Below, one piece after another: positions 14,618 to 21,878 of a stretch of 21,878 nt of DNA. A program made the translations under genes and the position numbers. The stretch is taken from the NCBI GenBank assembly GCA_002728175.1, contig PBVH01000031.1, positions 1 to 21,878 of the forward strand, given 5' to 3'. Every line of letters begins with the position of its first letter. Positions within the stretch are counted from its first letter, which is position 1. The notes below the pieces were generated by a model that saw only the letters and a list, made by a program, of their open reading frames with translations, had not been told where the DNA came from and did no database searches. This DNA comes from Flavobacteriales bacterium. GTDB lineage: Bacteria > Bacteroidota > Bacteroidia > Flavobacteriales > BACL11.

Positions 14618-14625
14618 TAACTTTG
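14618..14625 (+). promoter_or_regulatory. -7 box for the YceI operon
   Basis: TAACTTTG matches TAnnTTTG exactly and lies about 30 bases before the ATG at 14655. The -33 position holds an AT-rich sequence without TTTG. It would serve the run of + strand genes that follows. Confidence 0.5.
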
Positions 14626-14654
14626 CATAATAATAACTATACAAAAATAATAAT

Positions 14655-15275
14655 ATGAAAACAACAATTAGAATATTTATATTAAGTTTCCTTTTACTTT
14701 CAACTGTTTCATTTGCCTGTAGAACTTGTGGTTGTAGTGCAAAATCAAGTAAAAGCAAAGTAGAATCTAGTACTAAAACATCAGATGTTACATCTAAAAG
14801 TAAAGTCAAATGGGTTGGAGAAAAAGTAACGGGATCTCATGAAGGGTTGATTGATATTTTTGACGCTTATTTAGAATTTAATGATGATAACAAGCTTGTT
14901 GGAGGTGAAGTTACAATTAATATGAACACAATTAATTGTACAGATTTAGAGGGAGATGCAAAAAACAGTATTGAAGGTCATCTTAAATCTGACGACTTTT
15001 TTTCTGTAAAAAAACATCCAACATCAACTCTAATTATTAAAAAAGCTAAATACTTGTATAATAATAATTATGAGATTGTTGCAGATTTAACAATAAAAGG
15101 AATTACAAATGAAATAAAATTTAAGACTAAACTTAATGACAACATTGCTTCTGCTGATATTGTAGTTGATAGAACAACATTTGATATTAGATATGGTTCA
15201 GGAAGTTTTTTTGATAACCTAGGTGATAAAATGATTTATGATGATTTTAAGCTAAGCGTCTCATTAAATTATTAG
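14655..15275 (+). CDS. YceI family lipid-binding protein
   Basis: A 206-residue exported protein. The signal peptide ends STVSFAC, and Cys22 could be lipidated or could belong to the CRTCGC cluster that begins the mature protein. A Ser/Lys-rich linker (30-50) is followed by a YceI lipocalin-like barrel from about residue 51: VKWVGEKVTGSHEGLIDIFD, GGEVTINMNTINCTDL, HLKSDDFFSVKKHPTSTLII, ADLTIKGITNEIKFK and the closing FKLSVSLNY. YceI proteins bind amphiphilic or isoprenoid molecules in the periplasm. The CxxCxC cluster before the barrel is less common and may bind metal or react as a thiol. It is the first gene of a tightly spaced run; the next start is two bases after its stop. Confidence 0.9.
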   Translation: MKTTIRIFILSFLLLSTVSFACRTCGCSAKSSKSKVESSTKTSDVTSKSKVKWVGEKVTGSHEGLIDIFDAYLEFNDDNKLVGGEVTINMNTINCTDLEGDAKNSIEGHLKSDDFFSVKKHPTSTLIIKKAKYLYNNNYEIVADLTIKGITNEIKFKTKLNDNIASADIVVDRTTFDIRYGSGSFFDNLGDKMIYDDFKLSVSLNY

Positions 15276-15277
15276 AG

Positions 15278-15541
15278 ATGAAAATAATAATGGTTAAGAA
15301 AAAAGGGTGTAATCCTTGCAAAATGTTTGAGCCAACAATAAAGGATGTTGCTATTGAAAATTCATTAGATTTTAAGGCAATAAAAGCTGAAGAAATGCCA
15401 GAAAAAATGAGGCCAAAGTATTATCCTTTTTTTTATTTGATGGACAATGATAAATTGTTAGAGTCTTGGGCTGGAATAAGTACAAGAAAAATGACAAAGG
15501 TTTTATCAAGGCATATCGATAACTTTATTTTTAATGAGTAA
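15278..15541 (+). CDS. Thioredoxin-like protein with CNPC active site
   Basis: An 87-residue cytoplasmic protein with the thioredoxin active site KKKGCNPCKMFEP (Cys11, Cys14), a cis-Pro loop in PKYYPFFYLMDNDKLLESWA and a final helix. It is shorter than thioredoxin (about 105 residues) and lacks the usual first strand and helix, as in minimal glutaredoxin-like or thioredoxin-family proteins. It has no signal peptide, so it probably acts as a cytoplasmic thiol-disulfide reductant. It starts 2 bases after the YceI stop and overlaps the CIA30 gene by 8 bases, which indicates one transcript. Confidence 0.85.
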   Translation: MKIIMVKKKGCNPCKMFEPTIKDVAIENSLDFKAIKAEEMPEKMRPKYYPFFYLMDNDKLLESWAGISTRKMTKVLSRHIDNFIFNE

Positions 15542-16085
15542 ATTATTAACTAATACATTTATATACATTATATTCATTTTTTCATTTAACAATGCCAATT
15601 GTCAATGCATATTAAATTTTGATTCTAAACAGTCTGTAAATAAATGGAAAACCATAAATGATGATGTTATGGGTGGAGTTTCAACTTCAGACATAAAATA
15701 CATTAATAATGATTATGCAATGTTTTCAGGTAATGTTTCTCTTGAAAATAATGGAGGTTTTGCATCAATAAGAAGACAACTTTCAGGTGTCAATTTATAT
15801 AACAAAAAAAGCATTGTATTAAAAGTTAAAGGTGATGGGAAAAATTATCAGTTGAGAATAAAAAAAAACAGATTTGATTATTATTCTTATGTTTATAGTT
15901 TTCCCACTTCTGGAAATTGGGAATCAGTTTCAGTTGAACTAGCGTCAATGTATCCTTCATTTAGAGGTCAAAGACTGGACTTCAGTAATTTTTCAGCTAA
16001 ACAAATACAGCAAATTTCAATTTTAATTGCTAATAATAAAGAAGAACAATTCAATCTCATTATAGACGAGATTTGTATTCAATAA
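15534..16085 (+). CDS. CIA30 (NDUFAF1-like) domain protein, exported
   Basis: A 183-residue protein with a signal peptide (FSFNNANCQ, near 24) and a jelly-roll CIA30 domain: ILNFDSKQSVNKWKTINDDV, then MGGVSTSDI, LENNGGFASIRRQL, VLKVKGDGKNYQLRIKKN and SFPTSGNWESVSVELASMYP, then LIIDEICIQ. The eukaryotic member is an assembly factor of respiratory complex I; bacterial proteins with this domain are often exported and of unknown role, so the name should not be taken as function. The ATG overlaps the end of the thioredoxin gene (ATGAGTAA). Confidence 0.88.
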   Translation: MSKLLTNTFIYIIFIFSFNNANCQCILNFDSKQSVNKWKTINDDVMGGVSTSDIKYINNDYAMFSGNVSLENNGGFASIRRQLSGVNLYNKKSIVLKVKGDGKNYQLRIKKNRFDYYSYVYSFPTSGNWESVSVELASMYPSFRGQRLDFSNFSAKQIQQISILIANNKEEQFNLIIDEICIQ

Positions 16086-16100
16086 TTTTAAATTTAATTT

Positions 16101-16268
16101 ATGTTTGGAATATTTAAAAAAAGGTCAGAAAAAGAAAAATTGCAAGTAAAGTATCAACAACTAAAAGAAAAGGCATTCAAAATGTCCAAAATTAATAGGA
16201 AAGAGAGTGATAAGTTAGAAGTTGAAGCCCAAAAAATTTTAGATATCTTGGAAAAAACTAAAAACTAA
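16101..16268 (+). CDS. Lacal_2735-type small helical protein
   Basis: A 55-residue protein: MFGIFKKRSEKEKLQVKYQQ at the start, then KEKAFKMSKINRKESDKLEV and AQKILDILEK. It is fully helical and charged. The MFG.FKK..E..KL..KY..L..EA..(L/M)S..NR..SD pattern is that of the small Lacal_2735 proteins of Flavobacteriia, whose function is unknown. The ATG is 15 bases after the CIA30 stop and the next gene starts 9 bases after this one, so it sits inside the operon. Confidence 0.75.
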   Translation: MFGIFKKRSEKEKLQVKYQQLKEKAFKMSKINRKESDKLEVEAQKILDILEKTKN

Positions 16269-16277
16269 TAATATATT

Positions 16278-16535
16278 TTGAAAAATTTTAAAAATATCTT
16301 ATCCAAAGATCAAATTGATAGAATTATTGAAATGGCTTGGGAAGATAGAACTCCTTTTGATGCCATTAAAAATCAGTTTGGTATAAATGAAAAAAATGTA
16401 AAATATATTCTCAGGTCTTCACTTAAATTAAAAACATATTTAGTATGGAGAAAAAGAGTAGTTGGAAGAAAAACAAAGCATTCCTTATCAAGTTTTTCTA
16501 ATAGATTTAAATCAAAAAATCAGAGGTTTTATTAA
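16278..16535 (+). CDS. TIGR03643/DUF2805 family protein, TTG start
   Basis: An 85-residue basic protein with the family signature: DQIDRIIEMAWEDRTPFDAI at 11-30, KNQFGINEKNVKYILRSSLK, then VWRKRVVGRKTKH. The layout suggests a helix-turn-helix-like core, and the family is often found near photolyase/cryptochrome genes in marine bacteria; none is present in this window. The only usable start is a TTG at 16278, as no ATG or GTG lies between the upstream stop and the conserved region. Function unknown; DNA binding is a guess from composition. Confidence 0.85.
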   Translation: MKNFKNILSKDQIDRIIEMAWEDRTPFDAIKNQFGINEKNVKYILRSSLKLKTYLVWRKRVVGRKTKHSLSSFSNRFKSKNQRFY

Positions 16536-16563
16536 CTTTACAATCTTTTTTTAATAATTGCCT

Positions 16564-17664
16564 GTGAAAAAATACTTTAGACAAATACTACGTTTTTTTA
16601 TAATATTTTTATTTACTTTTTTGTTTGTTAAATTAATTTCTAGCTTTAAAAAAGAAGCTACTATAAATAAACTAACCAAATCGATTAAGTTAGTTGATAC
16701 AAAGGTTGTATCACTTGAAAAAAATGACCTACAAGTTCCTGTGTATGGAAAGTTACAATCAGTGAATCAAAATAATATTGTTTGTGAAGTGAATGGAATT
16801 TTTATTGGAAATAATTTTAAGAGTGGTATAAGTTTTTTTAAGGGCGATACACTTGGATATGTTAATTATGATGAGTTTAAAAATAATTTAAATAGTCAAA
16901 AAAGTATTTTATTAAATCAAGTATCAAAGCTGGTGTCTGAAATTAAATTTGATTTTCCTGATGATTATTCTAAATGGTACAATTTTATGAAAAGAATTAA
17001 CTTTAAATCAAATTTACCTGAAATACCATCAATTAGTAATGAAAAATTAAAAAACTATTTAACTGGTAAAAATTTTTATACACTATATTTTACAGTTAAA
17101 TCAATAGAAGATAGAATATCAAAACATGTTTTTATAGCAAATTTTGATGGAGTTTTAAGTGATGTTAGTATCAAAAGTGGTACAGCAGTTGTGTTTGGAC
17201 AAAAAATAGGTGTTTTTTATCAACCTAAATATTTGGAATTTGAATCAAGTATAAGTTTAGAAAATGCATTACTGATTAAACCTAAAATGAAAGTTTTTAT
17301 TAAATCAGATGAATTGATTGATCATGATTATGGTTATGTATCTAGAGTTAATAAAACTTTAAATTCTAATTCTCAAAATATGAGTGTATTTATAGAGGTT
17401 GGTGGAGATAAATTCTTTAACGGAATGTATGTTGATGGTCACATTATAATTGGATCAGTTGAGAATTGCATGTTAATTGATCGAAGCTTATTAGATGGTA
17501 GCTATTTATATTTGATAAAAGATGAAAAATTAGTTAAAAAGAAAGTTGAAATTCTGCAAATTATTGAAAACAAAGCCATTATTAAGGGTTTGAAAAATAA
17601 CGATGTAATGCTTGGAGAGTCAGTCAAAGATTCTTATGAAGGTATGCCTGTAAGAATAAAATAA
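16564..17664 (+). CDS. RND efflux periplasmic adaptor (membrane fusion protein)
   Basis: About 366 residues. An N-terminal anchor helix (ILRFFIIFLFTFLFVKLI) is followed by the first half of a lipoyl/barrel core (VPVYGKLQSVNQNNIVCEVN), a short central region rather than a long alpha-hairpin (DDYSKWYNFMKRINFKSNLP), the second lipoyl half (HVFIANFDGVLSDVSIKSGT) and a beta-barrel/membrane-proximal part. This matches the adaptor type common in Flavobacteriia RND systems. It bridges the inner-membrane pump and the outer-membrane channel. I chose GTG at 16564 because it gives a typical basic start; TTG at 16558 is the alternative. It ends 2 bases before the permease gene. Confidence 0.85.
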   Translation: MKKYFRQILRFFIIFLFTFLFVKLISSFKKEATINKLTKSIKLVDTKVVSLEKNDLQVPVYGKLQSVNQNNIVCEVNGIFIGNNFKSGISFFKGDTLGYVNYDEFKNNLNSQKSILLNQVSKLVSEIKFDFPDDYSKWYNFMKRINFKSNLPEIPSISNEKLKNYLTGKNFYTLYFTVKSIEDRISKHVFIANFDGVLSDVSIKSGTAVVFGQKIGVFYQPKYLEFESSISLENALLIKPKMKVFIKSDELIDHDYGYVSRVNKTLNSNSQNMSVFIEVGGDKFFNGMYVDGHIIIGSVENCMLIDRSLLDGSYLYLIKDEKLVKKKVEILQIIENKAIIKGLKNNDVMLGESVKDSYEGMPVRIK

Positions 17665-17666
17665 TA

Positions 17667-20600
17667 ATGAAAAGTTTCATTAAATATTTTATAAAGTATC
17701 CTGTTGCAGCTAATGTAATAATGCTTCTCATTATTGTTTTTGGTTGTATGGGTTTGTTTAATTTAAGAAAAACCTTTTTTCCAGAAAGAACATCAAAGAT
17801 TATAACTATACAAACAGTAAATCCTGGTGCATCACCTTTGGAAATGGAGCAAATGGTGACTCTTAAAATTGAAGATAATATTGATGGTATAACTGGAGTG
17901 AAAAGAGTAACGTCTAAATCAACAGAAAATACAAGTAATGTAATTGTAGAAATAGAAAATAATGCAGATAATCAGATTGTACTACAAGATATTAAAAACT
18001 CTGTTGATAGAATTAATTCATTCCCAGCTAATATGGAATCTCCTTCAATAAATTTAATGGAGAATTTAAATCCTGCAATTTCATTTGCAATAAGCGGAGA
18101 TGTAAGTTTATTACAATTAAAAAATATTTCTGAAAAGATCGAAGATGATTTGAAGGAAATGAATGGAATATCTAAAGTAAGCCTTTCCGGTTTTGTAAAT
18201 AGAGAAATTGAGATAAGTGTTAGAGATAATGATGTAAAAAAATATAATATTACTCTGGATGAAATTAATAATGCTATAAAGTCAGAAAATATTGATATTA
18301 CTGCTGGAAAAATAAAAACCAGTACTGAAAATTTTCAGATTAGAAGTAACAATAAAAAATATTCATCTTTAGAAATAGCAGAAATAGTTATTAAAAATGA
18401 TAATAATAAAATAGTTAGAATTAAGGACGTTGCTGATGTTAATATCATTTGGCAAGATATTCCAAATAAAAAATTCTTCAACGATACCTCTTGTGTAGTT
18501 GTAAAAGTTTTTAATACAAATAGTGAAGATATTAGCATAGTAGCTAGTCTAACTAGAGATTATATTGATAGTTTTAATATGATGAGTACCGATGTTAAAG
18601 CAAGTATTATTCAAGATGATTCTGTAATTATTGAGCAAAGAATTTCTCTATTAACTAAAAATGGAATTATTGGATTTGTTTTAGTAATGATCATTTTGAC
18701 TTTGTTTTTACATCCAAGTTTAGCTGGATGGGTAGCTGTTGCAATTCCAATATCGTTTGCTGGTATGTTTATTTTAGCATCTTTTTATGGCATAACGTTA
18801 AATGTTATTTCGTTGTTTGGTATGATTATTGTAATTGGAATATTAGTTGATGATGGAATTGTAATTGCTGAAAATATATACCAAAGATTTGAGAAAGGAG
18901 AGGGGCCATTTAAAGCCGCTGTAAATGGTACATTAGAAGTTCTTCCTGCAGTAACTTCAGCTATACTTACAACTATAGTTGCTTTTTCATTATTTTTTAT
19001 GCTTGATGGAATGCTAGGTGATTTTTTTCCTGAAATGGGTTTTGTTGTTATAGGAACATTACTTTTTTCTTTAATTGAAGGGATAATTATATTGCCATCA
19101 CATATAGCACACTCAAGGGCACTCAAAGGCCAAAAACCAAATAAGTATATTGAAGTAACAATAAATAAGACTACATTATTTTTAGATAATGTTAAAAATA
19201 ATTATTACTTACCTTTTTTAAAGTATAGTATCAAAAATCCTGTTACAGTTATACTAGTGTTTATAAGTTCACTAATTATTACAATTAGCGCCTTAAGTGC
19301 TGGATTAATTAAATCAACTGTTTTCCCAAATATAGAAGGAGATAATATTTTAATAAATTTAAAATTTCAAGCAGGATCAAGTGAAGAAAAGACAAAAAAA
19401 TGGGTTGATTTTATTGAAAAAAAAATAATCGATAAAAATAAAGAGATTAGTAGCAAATACAATAACGATATATCACTCATTAAAGATATTGAAAAGACTA
19501 TTGGAAATATTCAAGCAGCTGATCAGTGGACACCATCAACTTCACAAAGTAGTGAAAAAGGATCATTAAATATAATTATAGTCCCATCTGAAGAAAGATC
19601 CATTGGAACATCTGAAATAGCAAATTTTTTCAAAGAGGCTGTTGGTGAAATACCAACTTCAGAATCACTTACTTTTGATATTGCATCACCATTTGGAAAG
19701 GCAATTAGTATTGCTCTTTTTTCTGATGATAATGATGAATTGCTTGACGCAATTAGTAGATTAAAAGAATATATGCGGAATTTAAATGTTTTGAAAAATA
19801 TTGAAAGTAGTGATCAGAAGGGTCTAAAGGAAATAAAATTAACTCTCAAATCAAAAGCTTATCAGCTAAATTTATCGTCTTTAGAAATATTAAGTAAGAT
19901 TAGGAGTAGTTTTTATGGATTTGAATCACAGAGACTGCAACTAGGCACTGATGAAGTTAAATTATGGATTAGATACGATAATCGTGATAGAAATTCCATT
20001 TATGATTTGGAAAATATGAGAATTATTCACTTTGACAATAGTTATAGACTAGGAGATTTAGTTAATTTGAATATTGAAAGAGATTTAATAAGTATAGATC
20101 ATTTAAATGGTAAGAGATCTGTTCAAATCGATGCAGATTTATTAAATCCAAAGATTGATAATCCAATTTCAATTACAGATAATATTGAAGAGTTTATTTT
20201 TTCCGAAATTAAAACTGTTTATCCCTCAATTAAACACTCTGTTGAAGGTCAAATTAGATCACAAAAAGAAACAGGCGGTTCTGTTAAGAAATCTGGGCCT
20301 ATCGTACTAATTTTAATGTTAACAATTATTTTATTTACATTTAGAAGTATATTGCAAACGTTTGTAGTATTTACCTTAATACCATTTGGTTTTATTGGAG
20401 TAGGTTGGGGACACTTTGTTCATGATTTCCAGCTTTCTATGTTTTCCTGGTTCGGAATGATCGCTTTAATTGGAATACTTGTTAATGATGCTCTTGTTTT
20501 TATTAGTAAGTTTAATAAAAATTTAAAGTCTGGAATAAAGTTTGAAGATGCACTGATTTTAACAGGATCATCAAGATTTCGTCCAATTATTTTAACTTCA

Positions 20601-20852
20601 TTGACTACAATTGTAGGATTAGCTCCATTAATATTTGAAAAGGAATTACAAGCTCAATTTTTAATTCCTATGGCTATAGCTATAGCATATGGTCTAGTTT
20701 TAGCAACTTTTCTAACTCTTATTTTTCTTCCTGCCCAATTAAAAATTATAAATAAAATTCGTTTTTATAGAGAATGGATTTTTACTGGAAATAAATTAAA
20801 TAAGGAGCAGAGAGAGCCTGCTGTTAAAGAAATAAAATATGAAACTATTTAG
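17667..20852 (+). CDS. RND efflux transporter permease (AcrB/CusA superfamily)
   Basis: A 1061-residue inner-membrane pump with the duplicated RND plan: a first helix (FIKYPVAANVIMLLIIVFG), a large periplasmic domain, six helices, a second periplasmic domain and six more helices. In helix 4 the proton-relay motif is present as GILVDDGIVIAENIYQR, with Asp395 and Asp396. The second half carries GILVNDALVFISKFN at the equivalent place. FFPERTSKIITIQTVNPGAS fits the HAE-like group common in Bacteroidota. It exports hydrophobic compounds by proton antiport together with the adaptor upstream and the TolC-type protein downstream; the true substrate is unknown. Length is normal for the family. Confidence 0.93.
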   Translation: MKSFIKYFIKYPVAANVIMLLIIVFGCMGLFNLRKTFFPERTSKIITIQTVNPGASPLEMEQMVTLKIEDNIDGITGVKRVTSKSTENTSNVIVEIENNADNQIVLQDIKNSVDRINSFPANMESPSINLMENLNPAISFAISGDVSLLQLKNISEKIEDDLKEMNGISKVSLSGFVNREIEISVRDNDVKKYNITLDEINNAIKSENIDITAGKIKTSTENFQIRSNNKKYSSLEIAEIVIKNDNNKIVRIKDVADVNIIWQDIPNKKFFNDTSCVVVKVFNTNSEDISIVASLTRDYIDSFNMMSTDVKASIIQDDSVIIEQRISLLTKNGIIGFVLVMIILTLFLHPSLAGWVAVAIPISFAGMFILASFYGITLNVISLFGMIIVIGILVDDGIVIAENIYQRFEKGEGPFKAAVNGTLEVLPAVTSAILTTIVAFSLFFMLDGMLGDFFPEMGFVVIGTLLFSLIEGIIILPSHIAHSRALKGQKPNKYIEVTINKTTLFLDNVKNNYYLPFLKYSIKNPVTVILVFISSLIITISALSAGLIKSTVFPNIEGDNILINLKFQAGSSEEKTKKWVDFIEKKIIDKNKEISSKYNNDISLIKDIEKTIGNIQAADQWTPSTSQSSEKGSLNIIIVPSEERSIGTSEIANFFKEAVGEIPTSESLTFDIASPFGKAISIALFSDDNDELLDAISRLKEYMRNLNVLKNIESSDQKGLKEIKLTLKSKAYQLNLSSLEILSKIRSSFYGFESQRLQLGTDEVKLWIRYDNRDRNSIYDLENMRIIHFDNSYRLGDLVNLNIERDLISIDHLNGKRSVQIDADLLNPKIDNPISITDNIEEFIFSEIKTVYPSIKHSVEGQIRSQKETGGSVKKSGPIVLILMLTIILFTFRSILQTFVVFTLIPFGFIGVGWGHFVHDFQLSMFSWFGMIALIGILVNDALVFISKFNKNLKSGIKFEDALILTGSSRFRPIILTSLTTIVGLAPLIFEKELQAQFLIPMAIAIAYGLVLATFLTLIFLPAQLKIINKIRFYREWIFTGNKLNKEQREPAVKEIKYETI

Positions 20853-20856
20853 TGTT

Positions 20857-21878
20857 ATGAAATATTATCTTTTTTTAGTTTTCTTCTTTCCTCTATCTAT
20901 TTATTGTCAAGATATTTTAAAATTAAATACTGCATTAGAAATAGCACTAAAAGAAAATATTGATATTAAAATTAAACTTAACAAAGAAAAACAAGCTAAA
21001 AATTTAAATAACATTGGCACTTCGGGTCTATTGCCTAAAATAAATATTAATGCTGCCACAGGTGCTAATAAAGGAGAAAGTAGTTTAGAATTTGCAACTG
21101 ATGATTTTCCATCAATTAATGATGTAGAATCTGAATCTTCAAATATAAATTCTGGAGTTGAGGTACAATATAATATTTTTAATGGTTTAGCTTCTATTTA
21201 TGCCTATCAGAACAATAAAAAGCTAAACGAACTCCAAACATTAGAAACTAAAATTGAGATAGAAAATGTGATTTTGAAACTATCAAAAGAGTTTTATGAT
21301 GTTTTTTATCTTCAGGAACAAAAAGATATACTTCAAGAGCTAATATCAATTTCCACTAAAAGATTTGAAAAAATAAAAATACAGCATGAATTTGGAAATG
21401 TGTCAAAACTTGACTTATTAGATGCGGAACTAGATCTTTATAATGATAGTATTGATTTTAAAAGATTAATAGTTCAATTAACAAGTTCTAAAAACTCACT
21501 AAATCAAACATTAAATAGAGATATTAGCTTAGATTTTTTAGTTGAAGTTGATGAAATATTTTTTAGAGAAATTAAAATTGACGATTTACTATCAAAAATT
21601 AAACAAAACAAATTAGTGTTAGCACAAAATTATAGGTTAGAAATAGCCAAAAACAATAAAAAAATTAATAACAGTTCTTTTTTACCTAGAATAGGATTAA
21701 GTGCTCAGTATGGATATACTCACAATGAAAGTAATACTAGTTTAATACTAAATCAATCAAATCTTGGATTTACTGGAAATTTAAATTTTACATGGCCAAT
21801 ATTTGATGGCTTTTCAAAAAGAAAGGCTTTTCAAAATGCAAAAATTGAAGTTGAAAATAATAAGTTAAGATTAGAGGC
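20857..21878 (+). CDS. TolC-type outer-membrane efflux protein, cut by the window end
   Basis: A partial gene, open for 340 codons to the last base. The signal peptide YYLFLVFFFPLSIYCQ is followed by LKLNTALEIALKENIDIKIK, the standard start of OEP (TolC) proteins, then GLLPKINI, VQYNIFNGLASIYAYQNNKK and a long helical region (SKLDLLDAELDLYNDSIDFK). A second repeat begins with SFLPRIGLSAQYGYTH and LNFTWPIFDGFSKRKAFQNA. I prefer ATG 20857, four bases after the permease stop; ATG 20839 is in frame but would overlap the permease. It would be the outer-membrane exit duct of the RND pump. Only the C-terminal part lies outside the window. Confidence 0.88.
   Translation, partial: MKYYLFLVFFFPLSIYCQDILKLNTALEIALKENIDIKIKLNKEKQAKNLNNIGTSGLLPKININAATGANKGESSLEFATDDFPSINDVESESSNINSGVEVQYNIFNGLASIYAYQNNKKLNELQTLETKIEIENVILKLSKEFYDVFYLQEQKDILQELISISTKRFEKIKIQHEFGNVSKLDLLDAELDLYNDSIDFKRLIVQLTSSKNSLNQTLNRDISLDFLVEVDEIFFREIKIDDLLSKIKQNKLVLAQNYRLEIAKNNKKINNSSFLPRIGLSAQYGYTHNESNTSLILNQSNLGFTGNLNFTWPIFDGFSKRKAFQNAKIEVENNKLRLE

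Noticed and set aside
14528..14809. 93-codon - strand frame over the YceI start
   Set aside because: Overlaps the divergent promoter region and the YceI signal peptide; Leu-rich by antisense composition only.
18785..19126. 113-codon - strand frame inside the RND permease
   Set aside because: Antisense to conserved helices including the Asp-Asp motif; a shadow.
1..21878. CRISPR array, insertion sequence, integrase or tRNA-linked attachment site
   Set aside because: No regularly spaced direct repeats other than the MORN units, no transposase or recombinase coding sequence and no tRNA fold was seen; the short repeats near gene ends do not have the form of attachment sites.

Overview
The window is low-GC, gene-dense bacterial DNA of Bacteroidota type, most likely a free-living marine member of the Flavobacteriales. 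The grounds are: TAnnTTTG-type -7 promoter boxes, weak A-rich ribosome binding sites, many MKK(L)-type signal peptides ending in (G/S)Q, short C-terminal tails resembling type IX secretion (T9SS) sorting signals, and several families I know mainly from Flavobacteriia (TIGR03643/DUF2805, Lacal_2735-type small protein, CIA30, YceI). The species cannot be named from sequence alone.

Bases 1-5600 (+ strand) form an accessory block of secreted or membrane proteins: a lipoprotein, a two-helix membrane protein, a secreted coiled-coil protein, a DUF805 membrane protein, a frameshifted small membrane gene, a secreted MORN-repeat/retropepsin protein and a secreted transglutaminase-like/peptidoglycan-binding protein. 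Several starts share almost the same DNA. Two orphan remnants of a C-terminal sorting-type tail (1471-1584 and 2428-2448) lie between genes, so the block looks shaped by recombination between short conserved gene ends.

Bases 5553-6991 (- strand) are a compact four-gene unit of unfamiliar genes with overlapping or near-touching ends. One gene appears to encode a sigma-70 region 1.2-2 module behind a transmembrane helix, with no region 3 or 4. Upstream of it is a stand-alone GIY-YIG/UvrC-like nuclease (7259-8029, -).

Bases 8176-12605 (+) hold three closely packed secreted proteins with the same C-terminal tail: a carbohydrate-binding-like protein, a cytochrome c/copper type II monooxygenase fusion and a CotH-family protein. 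Two small DoxX-like membrane proteins follow. Facing them is a - strand pair, a thioredoxin-fold protein (12610-13218) and an MFS_3 exporter (13268-14524).

Bases 14655-21878 (+) look like core genome in one direction: YceI, thioredoxin-like, CIA30, a 55-residue Lacal_2735-type protein, TIGR03643, then a complete RND efflux set (adaptor, permease and a TolC-type outer-membrane protein cut by the window end). No rRNA, tRNA, CRISPR array, transposase or integrase was recognised.
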